From the NCBI RefSeq assembly GCF_029168315.1, contig NZ_JARGYD010000003.1, forward strand, positions 186,001 through 250,000: a stretch of 64,000 bases of DNA. The letters are read 5' to 3'. Shown piece after piece: positions 1 through 8,493 of this stretch; the stretch's first letter is position 1; each line of letters opens with the position of its first letter. The translations under genes were made by a program, and so were the position numbers. A model generated the notes under the pieces. That model did not search any database. It was not told the origin of the DNA and saw only the letters and a list, made by a program, of their open reading frames with translations. The stretch is from Psychromarinibacter halotolerans. Its GTDB lineage: Bacteria > Pseudomonadota > Alphaproteobacteria > Rhodobacterales > Rhodobacteraceae.

Positions 1-1
1 T

Positions 2-883
2 GCGATGGCGATGGGCCTGTTCGGCGTGGCCGAGATCCTGAAGAACGCGGGCAAGCCGCGCGATCTTGCGCCGCAGAAGGTGCGTCTGCGGGAACTGATG
101 CCCACCAAGAAGGACATGAAGGAAACGTGGAAGCCCACGGTGCGCGGGTCGATCATCGGGTCGTTCGTCGGCATCCTGCCCGGCGCCGGTCCGACGCTGG
201 CCGCCTTCCTTGCCTATGCCTTCGAAAAGCGCGTCTCGCGCACGCCCGAGAAATTCGGCCAAGGCGCTGTCGAAGGCATCTCGGCCCCCGAGGCCGCCAA
301 CAACGCGTCCACGCAGGCCGCGTTCATTCCGACGCTGTCGCTGGGCATTCCGGGCGACGCGGGCATGGCGGTGCTGCTGGGTGCGATGATGATCCACGGG
401 ATCACCCCGCGCCCCGAGTTCTTCACCACCAACGCCGACCTGTTCTGGGGTCTTGTTGTCAGCTTCTGGATCGGCAACCTGATGCTGCTGATCCTGAACA
501 TCCCGCTGATCGGCTTCTGGGTCCGCATCCTGACCGTGCCGCAGCGTCTGCTGTTCCCGGCGATCCTGTTCTTCATCTGCATCGGTGTCTACTCGGTCGC
601 CAACAGCCCGTTCGACGTGATGACGGTGATCGTGTTCGGCATCGTCGGCTACCTGATGAACGCCTATGGCTATCCGCCCGCGCCGATGCTGATGGGCTTC
701 ATCCTTGGGCCAATGCTGGAACAGCATTTCCGCCGCGCGCTGCTGTTCTCTCGCGGGGACATCACCACCTTCATCGACCGTCCGATCTCGGCCGCGTTCC
801 TTGTGTTGACGCTGCTGCTGGTGGCCAGCATCGCGATCCCCGGCTACATCGCCCGCCGCCGGGCGCGGCTGGCCGAGGACTGA
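2..883 (+). CDS. TctA-family large membrane subunit of a tripartite tricarboxylate transporter (5' end outside window)
   Basis: The reading frame is open from the first bases of the window, so only the C-terminal part (about 290 residues of a usual 500) is present. It contains the conserved TctA stretch with GILPGAGPTLAAFLAY and a run of hydrophobic segments with a charged RRR cytoplasmic tail. TctA is the roughly 12-helix permease that works with a small TctB and a periplasmic TctC binding protein. It ends tail to tail against a second, complete tctA on the other strand, sharing a palindromic hairpin. Its own tctB and tctC should lie upstream of the window. The family is clear; the substrate cannot be read from sequence. 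Confidence 0.9.
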   Translation, partial: AMAMGLFGVAEILKNAGKPRDLAPQKVRLRELMPTKKDMKETWKPTVRGSIIGSFVGILPGAGPTLAAFLAYAFEKRVSRTPEKFGQGAVEGISAPEAANNASTQAAFIPTLSLGIPGDAGMAVLLGAMMIHGITPRPEFFTTNADLFWGLVVSFWIGNLMLLILNIPLIGFWVRILTVPQRLLFPAILFFICIGVYSVANSPFDVMTVIVFGIVGYLMNAYGYPPAPMLMGFILGPMLEQHFRRALLFSRGDITTFIDRPISAAFLVLTLLLVASIAIPGYIARRRARLAED

Positions 884-892
884 AACGAACCT

Positions 893-916
893 GCCAGACC
901 GCCTAGGCGGTCTGGC
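893..916. terminator. Perfect 24-bp palindrome between convergent tctA genes
   Basis: Arms GCCAGACCGCC and GGCGGTCTGGC are exact reverse complements around a TA centre. It lies 9 nt after the stop of the plus-strand tctA. It also contains the last codons and the TAG stop of the minus-strand tctA, so it can fold in both transcripts. There is no clear T-run on either side, so strength as an intrinsic terminator is uncertain. Confidence 0.6.
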
Positions 917-2411
917 TTTCGGTCTCGCGCTTGCGACGGCGCGCCAGAACGACCGCCGAGGTGATCACCATCGCCCAGATCCCAAGCGTCGCAACCCCCA
1001 GCACCGCCGCCACCGGACGCCCGAAGAAGGCCAGCAGATCACCGCGTGCGATCATCATCGACGTGGTGAAGTTGGTTTCCAGCAATGGCCCCAGCACGAT
1101 GCCAAGGATGATGGGCGCGACCGCGAAGCCGTGCGCCTCGAGCAGGTAGGCGACCAGACCAAGCACGATCATCACCCAGACGCCGAACATCGAATTGTTG
1201 ATGGCGTAGGACCCCACGATGCAGAACAGCAGGATCGCGGCGTTGAGATAGGCGCGCGGAACGCTGAACACGTAGCGCGACGCCTTGGCCGCCGCGAAGC
1301 CGAACGGCAGCAGCAGCAGGTTCGCAAGGAAGAACACCAACAGCACGGCGTAGAAGTTCTGCGGGTTCAGGGTCAGCAGTTGCGGGCCGGGGTCCATCCC
1401 CTTCATCACCAGAACGCCGACCGCGATGGCGGTCACGGCGTCGCCGGGGATGCCGAAGACCATCGCGGGAATCCACGCGGAACTGAGCGCGGCGTTGTTG
1501 GTTGCGCCCGCCTCGACCAGCCCCTCGGGGTGGCCGGTGCCGAATTTCTCTGGCGTCTTGGACGTCCGCTTGGCCAGCGCGTAGGTGACCCACGCGGCAA
1601 GGTCGCCGCCGACGCCCGGCAACGCGCCGATGACGGCACCGATGCCCGCGCCGCGGAACAGGTTCTTGCGGAACTTGAACAGGACGCCGCCGACGCCCTT
1701 GAACGGGTTCCCGACGCGCGCCTGATCCTTGAACGTGGCGCCAGAGCGGCCGTTCCGCAGGATCTCGGCCAGCGCGAACATCCCGATCATCGCGGGGATG
1801 AAGCTGATGCCGCCTGCCAGTTCGGACGACCCGAAGGTGAACCGCGGCTGCGCCATCAACGGGTCCAGCCCGACCTGCGCGATGAACAGGCCCAGCAGCA
1901 GCGACAACAGGCCCTTCGCCACACCGCCGCCCGAAACAAGCGCGGCGCAGCTAAGGCCCAGAAGCGCCAGCCAGAAATATTCGAAACTCGAAAAGCCCAG
2001 CGCGAATTTCGCAAGGAACGGCGCGGCGAACAGGATCAGCAGCGACCCGACAAGGCCGCCGATGGTCGCCGAAGTGATGCCGACGCCGATGGCAAGGCTG
2101 GCCTTGCCGCGCTTGGTCATGCCGTAGGCGTCCTCGACATAGGCGGCAGAAGCCGGCGTGCCCGGGATGCGCAGCAGCGTGCCCGGCAGATCGCCCGCCG
2201 TGATCGCCATCGCGGTACACGAGATGATCGCGGCGATGGCGGGGACCGGGTCCATGTAGAAGGTGATCGGCACAAGGATCGCCGCGGCCATCGTCGCGGT
2301 CAGTCCCGGCATCGACCCCACGAACAGCCCGAAGGCCGAGGCCAGCAGGATCACCAGCAGCGTGTCTGCGGTGAACACCAGTGCGGCGGCGGAAAGAAGG
2401 GATTCGATCAT
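903..2411 (-). CDS. tctA: Tripartite tricarboxylate transporter permease, TctA family
   Basis: A full-length 502-residue TctA protein with the two internal repeats typical of the family: a first GSMPGLTATMAAAIL stretch near residue 35 and a second GALPGVGGDLAAWVTY stretch near residue 260. Many hydrophobic segments span its length. It is the main membrane subunit of a solute-binding-protein-dependent secondary transporter for carboxylates. The stop lies inside a palindromic terminator. It follows tctB by 3 nt and tctC lies further upstream, so the minus-strand operon is tctC-tctB-tctA. TTT substrates range from tricarboxylates to aromatic acids; none is identifiable here. Confidence 0.93.
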   Translation of the reverse strand: MIESLLSAAALVFTADTLLVILLASAFGLFVGSMPGLTATMAAAILVPITFYMDPVPAIAAIISCTAMAITAGDLPGTLLRIPGTPASAAYVEDAYGMTKRGKASLAIGVGITSATIGGLVGSLLILFAAPFLAKFALGFSSFEYFWLALLGLSCAALVSGGGVAKGLLSLLLGLFIAQVGLDPLMAQPRFTFGSSELAGGISFIPAMIGMFALAEILRNGRSGATFKDQARVGNPFKGVGGVLFKFRKNLFRGAGIGAVIGALPGVGGDLAAWVTYALAKRTSKTPEKFGTGHPEGLVEAGATNNAALSSAWIPAMVFGIPGDAVTAIAVGVLVMKGMDPGPQLLTLNPQNFYAVLLVFFLANLLLLPFGFAAAKASRYVFSVPRAYLNAAILLFCIVGSYAINNSMFGVWVMIVLGLVAYLLEAHGFAVAPIILGIVLGPLLETNFTTSMMIARGDLLAFFGRPVAAVLGVATLGIWAMVITSAVVLARRRKRETESQTA

Positions 2412-2414
2412 CGT

Positions 2415-2903
2415 CTAGACTCCCAGCAGTCCGCCCAGCACGCCGCGCGGAAGCTGAACGCCAAGGCCGTGAACGAAAACGGCGTATAATGCGACCGTCA
2501 TGCCGATGCCGAACAGCGCACTGCCGATCCAGCCCGCGCCGCCCAACCGGCACACAAGCGCCGTGAAGACGATGCCCCCCAGCAGAAAGCCGATCGACGG
2601 CAGGATCGCCGTCAGTACGATCAGGCCGAGAAAGACGATGATGGAATAGCCCGACAGGGAAATGCCGGGGCCGCCGCTGTCCGACCGCGATCCGCTGTCG
2701 CGCAGCAAGCCGCGGGCGGCGGTCGCCGCCAGCATCAGCCCGAACAGAACCATGAGCACGCCGGTGATCTTCGGGAACAGTCCCGATCCGACGGCCATGC
2801 CCGGCATCGAGCGCAATCCGGCGGCGTGGATATAGATACCCACGCCGCCGAGGGCAAAGGCCAACCCGATGACGAGTTCGCCGTATGAATTGGCCTTTGT
2901 CAT
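2415..2903 (-). CDS. tctB: Tripartite tricarboxylate transporter small membrane subunit, TctB family
   Basis: 162 residues with four predicted hydrophobic segments (about residues 8-27, 40-60, 85-115 and 125-150), the normal size and topology of TctB. The first helix starts right after a short polar N-terminus and is followed by the typical PGMAVGSGLFPKITG region. It sits 3 nt from tctA and 21 nt after tctC on the same strand, so the three are almost certainly co-transcribed. Function is by family and context; TctB sequences are poorly conserved. Confidence 0.88.
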   Translation of the reverse strand: MTKANSYGELVIGLAFALGGVGIYIHAAGLRSMPGMAVGSGLFPKITGVLMVLFGLMLAATAARGLLRDSGSRSDSGGPGISLSGYSIIVFLGLIVLTAILPSIGFLLGGIVFTALVCRLGGAGWIGSALFGIGMTVALYAVFVHGLGVQLPRGVLGGLLGV

Positions 2904-2924
2904 GCTATCACCCGTTATCCGGAC

Positions 2925-3893
2925 TTACTGGTTGTCCAGACCGGCAGACGAGATGGCATCGCCGAAGGCTTTGCCGCGCTGCGCGAGGTACTCCATGAAG
3001 TCGTCGCCGCCTTCCCAGACAACGCCGTAGTTCAGATTGCCCATCGCTTCGTTGAAGGGTTCAGACTGCACGATGCCGTCCAGCGCCTCGACGAGGGTGG
3101 CGGTGATGTCGTCGGGCAGACCGGCAGGACCGGCAAGACCACGCCAGCCGGCGATGGCAAAGTCGACGCCCAGCGCGTCATTGACCGTCGGCACGTCCGG
3201 GAAGCCTTCGTTGGGCTCGCTGCCCAGATAGGCCAGCGGACGGATTTCGCCCGCCTCGATCAGCGCCTTGGCTTCGGGGAACTGCGCGACCACCACGTCG
3301 ATTGCGCCCGAGACCAGCAGCTGCAGCGACGGTGCGCCGCCGTCGGTCGGCACCCAGTTCACCGCGCTTGCCTCGCCGCCGAGACCCTGCACAAGGCTGA
3401 TCCACGACAGGTGGTTCAGGCCGCCGAAGTTCGCGCCGCTGGTGCTAAGCGCGCTGACGTCCGCCTTGATAGCTTCGGCCAGATCCTCGACCGTTTCGAA
3501 TTCCGAGTCCGCCTTGACGAAGATCGCCGAGGGGTCGGCGTTGTACAGGCCGACAAGGCTGTAGTCTTCGTAGGTCAGCTCGGCCGAGCCGACGGCGCTG
3601 TACATCGACAGTTCGGTGGTGATGATGCCCAGCGTGTAGCCGTCCGGCTCTGCCTCGGCCAGCGCGGTATGGCCGACGATGCCGCCGCCGCCCGTGCGGT
3701 TCACGACGTTGACCGGCTGGCCCAGCGTCTCTTCCAACTGGCCAGCGATCAGGCGGCCCGTTGCGTCGGTGCCGCCACCGGCGGACCACGGCACGATCAG
3801 TGTGATCGGGCTTTCGGGGTATTCGGCCCAAGCGGCGCCCGCTCCGGCGACGACGGTTGCTGCGGCGAGAGCCGCGTTCTTCAAGATTCCCAT
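2925..3893 (-). CDS. tctC: Periplasmic solute-binding protein of the TTT transporter, TctC/Bug family
   Basis: 322 residues with a Sec signal peptide (hydrophobic residues 6-22, cleavage after AWA). It then has the Bug-family start YPESPITLIVPWSAGGGTD, which forms the carboxylate-binding loop, and GGGGIVGH further on. The product captures an organic acid in the periplasm for the TctAB permease. A GGGAGGAAC ribosome site stands just ahead of the ATG. A 17-bp repeat that also occurs in the divergent promoter lies 39 nt upstream, suggesting shared control with the DapA-family gene and possibly by the nearby IclR protein. It is the first gene of tctC-tctB-tctA. Confidence 0.93.
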   Translation of the reverse strand: MGILKNAALAAATVVAGAGAAWAEYPESPITLIVPWSAGGGTDATGRLIAGQLEETLGQPVNVVNRTGGGGIVGHTALAEAEPDGYTLGIITTELSMYSAVGSAELTYEDYSLVGLYNADPSAIFVKADSEFETVEDLAEAIKADVSALSTSGANFGGLNHLSWISLVQGLGGEASAVNWVPTDGGAPSLQLLVSGAIDVVVAQFPEAKALIEAGEIRPLAYLGSEPNEGFPDVPTVNDALGVDFAIAGWRGLAGPAGLPDDITATLVEALDGIVQSEPFNEAMGNLNYGVVWEGGDDFMEYLAQRGKAFGDAISSAGLDNQ

Positions 3894-3931
3894 GAGTTCC
3901 TCCCTAAGGGTCGATCCGGCGCCTCCACGCC

Positions 3932-3948
3932 ATTCCGTATTGCGGGAT
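3932..3948. promoter_or_regulatory. Candidate operator upstream of tctC (copy 1 of a 17-bp repeat)
   Basis: The 17-mer attccgtattgcgggat recurs with two differences at 4079-4095 and in degenerate form at 4058-4074. It is a loose dyad, ATTCCG against CGGGAT. It lies 39-55 nt before the tctC start on the minus strand. The nearby IclR-family gene is the natural candidate regulator; this is inference. Confidence 0.5.
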
Positions 3949-4033
3949 TAACATCCCATATTTTTACTTTCAACCGGCAAAAGTTAATTCGTTACCGCAC
4001 AGAAAGTTAAGAATGACGATGCTACATCGCCAT

Positions 4034-4095
4034 TTGACAAGTCGAGCTAGCCCTCCTATTCCTGAATTCCAGATCTACATTCCGCATTCCGGGAT
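4034..4095 (+). promoter_or_regulatory. Candidate promoter and paired operators for the DapA-family gene
   Basis: A perfect -35 hexamer TTGACA (4034-4039) is followed after 17 nt by a weak -10, TATTCC (4057-4062). Overlapping the -10 and extending downstream are two copies of the 17-bp repeat, attcctgaattccagat (4058-4074) and attccgcattccgggat (4079-4095), whose starts are 21 bp apart, two helical turns. The arrangement fits a repressor that blocks the promoter. The rest of 3894-4181 holds no gene. Confidence 0.5.
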
Positions 4096-4181
4096 GCAAG
4101 TTCGAATTTTGAATTAGCACCGTGCATCGGCGCCGGCTGGCCAACCCAGCCCGCGCCACCCCCCAAAGGAGGAGATGGAAC

Positions 4182-5111
4182 ATGCCGAACGAAGTAGCTC
4201 TTTCGGTCCGAAACACACTGACGGGCATTCTGCCGCCGCTGGCGATGCCCTTCGACGACGACAGCAAGCTGGTGGCCGACGCCATCGGTCCGCAGATCGA
4301 CATGATGGTCGGCGCGGGCGTGCGCGGTGTCGTCGCCGGCGGCTCGACCGGCGAGGGGCACACCCTGTCGCACAGCGAATTCGTCACCGCGATGACCGAA
4401 GCCCACAGCGCCACCGCCGGCCGCGTGCCGTTCGTGGCGGGCCTGATCGTCAACTCGACCCGTGACGCGATCGAGCGCGTCGAAATGCTGGGCGACATCA
4501 AGATCGACGCGCTGCAGGTCACCCCGGTCTATTACCTGTTCAAGACCAGCCTGAAGGCCACGATCAAGCACTTCCGCGAGATCTGGGAAGCCACGCAGAT
4601 CCCGATCCTGATCTACAACGTGATCCCGTGGAACTATCTCAGCGTCGACGACATGATCACCATCATGGACGAAGTGCCCGGCGTGGTCGGCATGAAGCAA
4701 AGCTCGGGCGACCTGAAATCCGTCACCGACTTGCTGCTGCGCGCAAAGCCCGAGAACCTTGTTCTTAGCGGTATCGACGCCCTGCTGTACCCGGCGTTCT
4801 CGATGGGTGCGCACGGTGCGATCAGCGCGCTGACCTGCGCCGTTCCCGGCACCACCGTCACGATGTTCGACGCAGTTCAGCGTGGCGATGACGCCGTGGC
4901 GCGCGACCTGCACTTCAAGCTGAACGCCCTGTGGAACGCGATGCCGCACGACCAGCTGCCGGCCTGCGTGAAGTACGTTCAGTCGCGGCAGGGTCTGCCC
5001 CTGTTCCACCCGCGCGCGCCGATGGAAAAGGTCGACGCCGACCGGCAGCGCCTGATCGACGCGGCGCTGGACCCGGTTCTGGAAGCGACGGAAGCCGCCC
5101 GCGCGGCCTGA
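4182..5111 (+). CDS. DapA/NAL-family aldolase or lyase (dihydrodipicolinate synthase-like)
   Basis: 309 residues with the (beta/alpha)8 barrel signatures of the family: GGSTGEGHTLS near residue 48 (pyruvate/oxoacid-binding loop), the catalytic Tyr in LIYNV near residue 145, and the Schiff-base Lys in GMKQSSGDL near residue 170. These enzymes bind a 2-oxo acid as a Schiff base and condense, cleave or dehydrate it. The start was placed at the ATG after AAAGGAGGAG rather than 60 nt earlier. Neighbours (TTT transporter, IclR regulator, RraA-type aldolase) favour sugar-acid or hydroxy-acid catabolism over lysine synthesis. Confidence 0.88.
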   Translation: MPNEVALSVRNTLTGILPPLAMPFDDDSKLVADAIGPQIDMMVGAGVRGVVAGGSTGEGHTLSHSEFVTAMTEAHSATAGRVPFVAGLIVNSTRDAIERVEMLGDIKIDALQVTPVYYLFKTSLKATIKHFREIWEATQIPILIYNVIPWNYLSVDDMITIMDEVPGVVGMKQSSGDLKSVTDLLLRAKPENLVLSGIDALLYPAFSMGAHGAISALTCAVPGTTVTMFDAVQRGDDAVARDLHFKLNALWNAMPHDQLPACVKYVQSRQGLPLFHPRAPMEKVDADRQRLIDAALDPVLEATEAARAA

Positions 5112-5255
5112 TCCGGCGCGTAACGTCACGGCGCGGCGCGGGGCTTTGGACCCGCGTCCGCCAGCCGCGGATTGCCGCGCGGCGTATCGGACGGGTATAC
5201 GGGGAAAGGACAGGCCCCCCGCGCCCTGCCGAGGAAAGGAAACGAGACAGCCCGC

Positions 5256-6056
5256 ATGGACAGCCCCGCGCAATCCGCCAGACCGCCCCGCAAGTCGGGA
5301 GAGGACAGCCTGAAGTCGCTGAACAAGGTTGCGAAGATCCTGGATTGCTTCGACCTGAACCGGCGCTCGCTGTCGCTGGCCGAGATCTGCGAGATCACCG
5401 GCTTTCCCCGCTCGACCACCCACAGGCTTGCCGCCTCGATGCGCGAGGTCGGGTTTCTGGAACAGGAACACGAGCGCGACGCCTACCGGCTGGGGCTGCG
5501 CCTGTTCGAACTGGGCTCGACCGTTCTGGCGAACCTTGAACTGCACCGCGAGGGCAGCGCGATCGTCAACGCGCTGCACCAACTGACGAACCGCACCGTC
5601 CACCTTGCGGTGTTCGACGGCCAGCGCGCGGTGGTGATCCAGCGGACCGAATCCGGCAAGGACGGGATGACCCCCAGCAGCTTTGTCGAGAATTCGCCCG
5701 CCTATTGCACCAGCGTCGGCAAGGCGATCCTTGCCCACCAGGACGAAGAGACCGTCGACCGGGTGATCGCGCTGGGACTGAAACCGCTGACCGACACCAC
5801 GCTGACCGATCCGGACGCGCTGCGCGCCGATCTGGCCGCCACGCGAGAGCGGGGGTATTCCCTTGACGATGGCGAACACCAGCCGTCGCTGCGCTGCGTC
5901 GGCGCGCCGATCCGCAACGCCTCGGGCCGCGTCTTCGCCGCGATCAGCGTCAGCGCCCCGGTCTGGGAACTGGGCAGCACGCGGATCGAAGACTTCAGCC
6001 AAGTGGTCACCTACCACGCCAACCTGATCTCGCAGCGGTTGGGCTACAACCGCTGA
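5256..6056 (+). CDS. IclR-family transcriptional regulator
   Basis: 266 residues: an N-terminal winged helix-turn-helix (about 20-80, with SLAEICEITGFPRSTTHRL as recognition region) and a C-terminal IclR effector domain (about 95-260) containing SVGKAILAH and DDGEHQPSLRCVGAPI, typical of the ligand pocket. IclR proteins usually control neighbouring catabolic genes and bind small organic acids. It lies 144 nt after the DapA-family gene on the same strand and may act at the repeated 17-bp sites at 3932-4095. An ATG start is chosen; the purine-rich AGGAAAGGAAA lies slightly far upstream. Confidence 0.9.
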   Translation: MDSPAQSARPPRKSGEDSLKSLNKVAKILDCFDLNRRSLSLAEICEITGFPRSTTHRLAASMREVGFLEQEHERDAYRLGLRLFELGSTVLANLELHREGSAIVNALHQLTNRTVHLAVFDGQRAVVIQRTESGKDGMTPSSFVENSPAYCTSVGKAILAHQDEETVDRVIALGLKPLTDTTLTDPDALRADLAATRERGYSLDDGEHQPSLRCVGAPIRNASGRVFAAISVSAPVWELGSTRIEDFSQVVTYHANLISQRLGYNR

Positions 6057-6090
6057 CGACACCGGGGCGTGGCAGGAAACGACCATCGGA

Positions 6091-6750
6091 TCAGGCCGGC
6101 CAGACGGCTTGCAGTTTTTCACCCGCAAGGATCCGGTCGCGAGCGGACGCCTCGTCCCGGCCCAGCGCGTCGGCCTGATCGGCAACCGCCACCATATGCG
6201 CGCGCGGGATGCACACGACGCCATCGACATCCCCGAAGATCAAATCGCCCGGAGACACGGTCGTGCCGCCAAGGGTGACGGGCACCTGGCTTTTCATCGG
6301 TTCCTTCTTGCCGGTCACGCCGACCGGGCTGGGCGCGGTGCCGAACAGCGGATAGCCAAGCGCCCGCACCTGCGCGAGATCGCGGACCGTGCTGTTGACG
6401 ATGGTCGCCGCCGCGCCCGCGGTCTTGGCGCCAGTGCTCATCAGCTCGCCCGAGCACGACCCCGGCGCACAGGACGCATCGACCACCATGATGCCGCCCG
6501 GCGGCACGTTGTCGATCGCGTTGTGATACACGTCCTGCGGCTCGCCCTTGCGGTCGGACGGTTCGAACAGGACGGTGACGGCGGGCCCGCAGACCACATC
6601 GCCGTCGGCAAGCGATCCCAGCAACGAGATCCCCTCAAGATGTCCCCACAGGCCCAGCGCCTCCATGCTGTCGTGGATGTCGCCCGAGTACCACTTGGAC
6701 AGGCGCGTCATCGCGTCCTTCTCTGCGGGCGAATAGTCGTAGTCGAACAT
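6091..6750 (-). CDS. RraA-family 4-hydroxy-4-methyl-2-oxoglutarate-type aldolase
   Basis: 219 residues of the RraA/HMG-aldolase fold (PF03737). The core shows GPAVTVLFEP, then MVVDASCAPGSCSGELMSTGAKTAGA with the family's GELM/TGA phosphate- or metal-binding loop, and GDVDGVVCIPR near the C-terminus containing the Asp metal ligand. Members are class II pyruvate aldolases, oxaloacetate decarboxylases or RNase E inhibitors; beside catabolic regulators the aldolase role is likelier. Its ATG overlaps the stop of the upstream GntR gene (TGATG), so the two are translationally coupled. Confidence 0.88.
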   Translation of the reverse strand: MFDYDYSPAEKDAMTRLSKWYSGDIHDSMEALGLWGHLEGISLLGSLADGDVVCGPAVTVLFEPSDRKGEPQDVYHNAIDNVPPGGIMVVDASCAPGSCSGELMSTGAKTAGAAATIVNSTVRDLAQVRALGYPLFGTAPSPVGVTGKKEPMKSQVPVTLGGTTVSPGDLIFGDVDGVVCIPRAHMVAVADQADALGRDEASARDRILAGEKLQAVWPA

Positions 6751-7475
6751 CAGTCTTCCTTTTGCTGTGCTTTCGCGATGGCAACGCGAAGATAGTCCGC
6801 GCTGCGGTCGATCTGGGCCCGCATCAGGGCCTGCGCCCCCGCTTCGTCGCGGTCTCGGATGCAGGCGAAAATCTCGGCGTGTTCGGCATAGGCTTCGTCC
6901 AGCGACTTGGTCGGCACCCGGCTGGACAGCTGGATCATCTCGCCGATCAGGTTGGCGAAATTGTCGTACATGATCGCAAGGATGCGGTTGCCGGAGGAAT
7001 GCACCAGCGCAAGGTGAAAGGCCGCGTCGGCCACCACGAAGCCGGTGAAATCGCCCTCGTCCCGCGCGATGCGCATCCGGTCCAGCGCCGCCTCGACATC
7101 CGGCGTCACGCTGGGGTCGCGGGTCATCAGCAATTCGATCGTCTCGGTCTCGATCATCCGCCGTGCCTGCATCAGCTGCTCTAGGTACCCCGGATCGGCG
7201 GCAAGCTGCTGGCGGACGGTGACGGCAAGCGTGTCGATGAATTCGTGCACGTCCTCGCGCACGACGGTGGTGCGGCCCCCGTGGCGGCGGCGGACAAGGC
7301 CCTTGGTTTCGAGCGTCTGGATCGCTTCGCGGACAGAGCGGGTCGAAACGCCGAATTCGTCCGCGATCGCGCTTTCCGAACCCAGCTTGTCGCCGACCTT
7401 CAGTTCCCCCCCGAGGATTCGGTCCTCGAGTGCCGACGACACGGTCGTGTGCAGTTTGCCCCTGCTGACGCTCAT
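6750..7475 (-). CDS. GntR-family regulator, FCD (FadR) subfamily
   Basis: 241 residues. A winged helix at about 10-75 (KLGSESAIADEFGVSTRSVREAI, then LETKGLVRRRHGGRTTV) is followed by an all-helical FCD ligand domain with the metal-binding His pattern in AAFHLALVHSSGNRIL. Such proteins repress carboxylate and sugar-acid genes until the ligand binds. It heads the unit with the RraA-type aldolase and is divergent from the SDR at 7656. A perfect inverted repeat between them at 7551-7569 is the probable operator. Confidence 0.92.
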   Translation of the reverse strand: MSVSRGKLHTTVSSALEDRILGGELKVGDKLGSESAIADEFGVSTRSVREAIQTLETKGLVRRRHGGRTTVVREDVHEFIDTLAVTVRQQLAADPGYLEQLMQARRMIETETIELLMTRDPSVTPDVEAALDRMRIARDEGDFTGFVVADAAFHLALVHSSGNRILAIMYDNFANLIGEMIQLSSRVPTKSLDEAYAEHAEIFACIRDRDEAGAQALMRAQIDRSADYLRVAIAKAQQKED

Positions 7476-7550
7476 CGCTCCCCCCTTTGCGGCCGTCCGG
7501 CGGTGCGTCCTGCTGTTGACGCTCCGGCGGCCCGTGGTTATCCCTACTCA

Positions 7551-7569
7551 TGACATAAGTCATATGTCA
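7551..7569. promoter_or_regulatory. Perfect inverted repeat, candidate GntR operator
   Basis: TGACATA-N5-TATGTCA with exact 7-bp arms lies between the divergent GntR and SDR genes. On the plus strand a candidate promoter TTGACG (7516) -17 nt- TATCCC (7539) lies just upstream, so the dyad would sit near the transcription start. On the minus strand a TTGACA overlaps the dyad itself. The position fits autoregulation plus control of the SDR. Confidence 0.6.
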
Positions 7570-7655
7570 ACACTTGCCGCGACCAGCGAAGCGCGCGCCG
7601 CCCGACCGCCGGGCCGCCCTTCGCGGAATGGAATGATCAGGGAGGAACCACGCGC

Positions 7656-8474
7656 ATGCAGGACTTTTTCAATATCGAAGGACGGGTCGCGATCGTGACA
7701 GGCGGGCTGGGACAGCTTGGGACGCAATTCACCAAGCAGCTTGCCGAAAACGGCGCGAAGGTCGCGATCTTCGCCCGCCGCACCCGCACGAAAGAGGAAA
7801 TCGAAGAGCAGTTTCCCGGCCTGTCCGACAACGTCCGCGTCTACAAGGCCGACGTAAAGGACAAGGACAGCCTGATCGCCGCGACGGATCAGGTGACCGC
7901 CGACTGGGGCGTGCCGCATGTGCTGGTGAACAACGCCGGGATCGACAGCAAACCGGACGGCGACGCGGATCAGAACAGCCCGTTCGAGGTTTACCCGAAG
8001 AAATACTGGGACGACGTGATCGAAACGAACCTGACCGGCTGCATGCTGTGCAGCCAGGTGATCGGTAGCCGCATGGCCGAGGCCGGGCGCGGGTCGATCA
8101 TCATGGTCGGGTCGATGTACGGCATGGTGTCGCCCAATCAGGCGCTGTACGCCTACCGCGAGGAACGCGACGGCGAGCCCTTCGTCAAGGCGATCAGCTA
8201 TGCCGCGTCGAAGTCGGGGCTGCTGAACATGACCCGCTATCTTGCGACCTACTGGGCGAAAAAGGGCGTGCGCACGAACCTTGTCACCTTCGGGGGCGTA
8301 AAGACCGGATCGTTCGACAAGGAATTCATCGACGCCTTCCTGCAGCGCGTCCCGATGGGCCGTCAGGCCGAGATCGAGGAATTCGGCCCCATCGTGCAGT
8401 TCCTTGCCTCGGACGCCTCTTCCTACATGACCGGCGCCAACCTTGTGCTGGACGGTGGCTTCACCGCCTGGTGA
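7656..8474 (+). CDS. Short-chain dehydrogenase/reductase (SDR)
   Basis: 272 residues with the classical SDR pattern: nucleotide-binding TGGLGQLG near residue 14, NNAG near 90, and the catalytic Tyr-Lys pair in YAASK near 188 with an upstream Ser in MVGSMYG. It ends in the usual C-terminal GANLVLDGGFTAW. The enzyme oxidises or reduces a sugar or hydroxy acid with NAD(P). AGGGAGGAACC precedes the ATG. It is divergent from the GntR/RraA pair and shares the operator region; a strong hairpin with a T-run follows. Confidence 0.9.
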   Translation: MQDFFNIEGRVAIVTGGLGQLGTQFTKQLAENGAKVAIFARRTRTKEEIEEQFPGLSDNVRVYKADVKDKDSLIAATDQVTADWGVPHVLVNNAGIDSKPDGDADQNSPFEVYPKKYWDDVIETNLTGCMLCSQVIGSRMAEAGRGSIIMVGSMYGMVSPNQALYAYREERDGEPFVKAISYAASKSGLLNMTRYLATYWAKKGVRTNLVTFGGVKTGSFDKEFIDAFLQRVPMGRQAEIEEFGPIVQFLASDASSYMTGANLVLDGGFTAW

Positions 8475-8493
8475 GCCACGGCGGCGAAACATC

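Noticed and set aside
4056..6230. Very long open frame on the minus strand opposite the DapA-family and IclR genes
   Set aside because: It is a high-GC shadow: composition is Arg/Gly/Ala/His-rich with no family motif, while the plus-strand genes have clear motifs and ribosome sites.
6751..7563. Extension of the RraA-family frame upstream through the GntR gene
   Set aside because: The frame happens to stay open, but RraA similarity starts at the ATG at 6750 and the GntR protein occupies the region in another frame.
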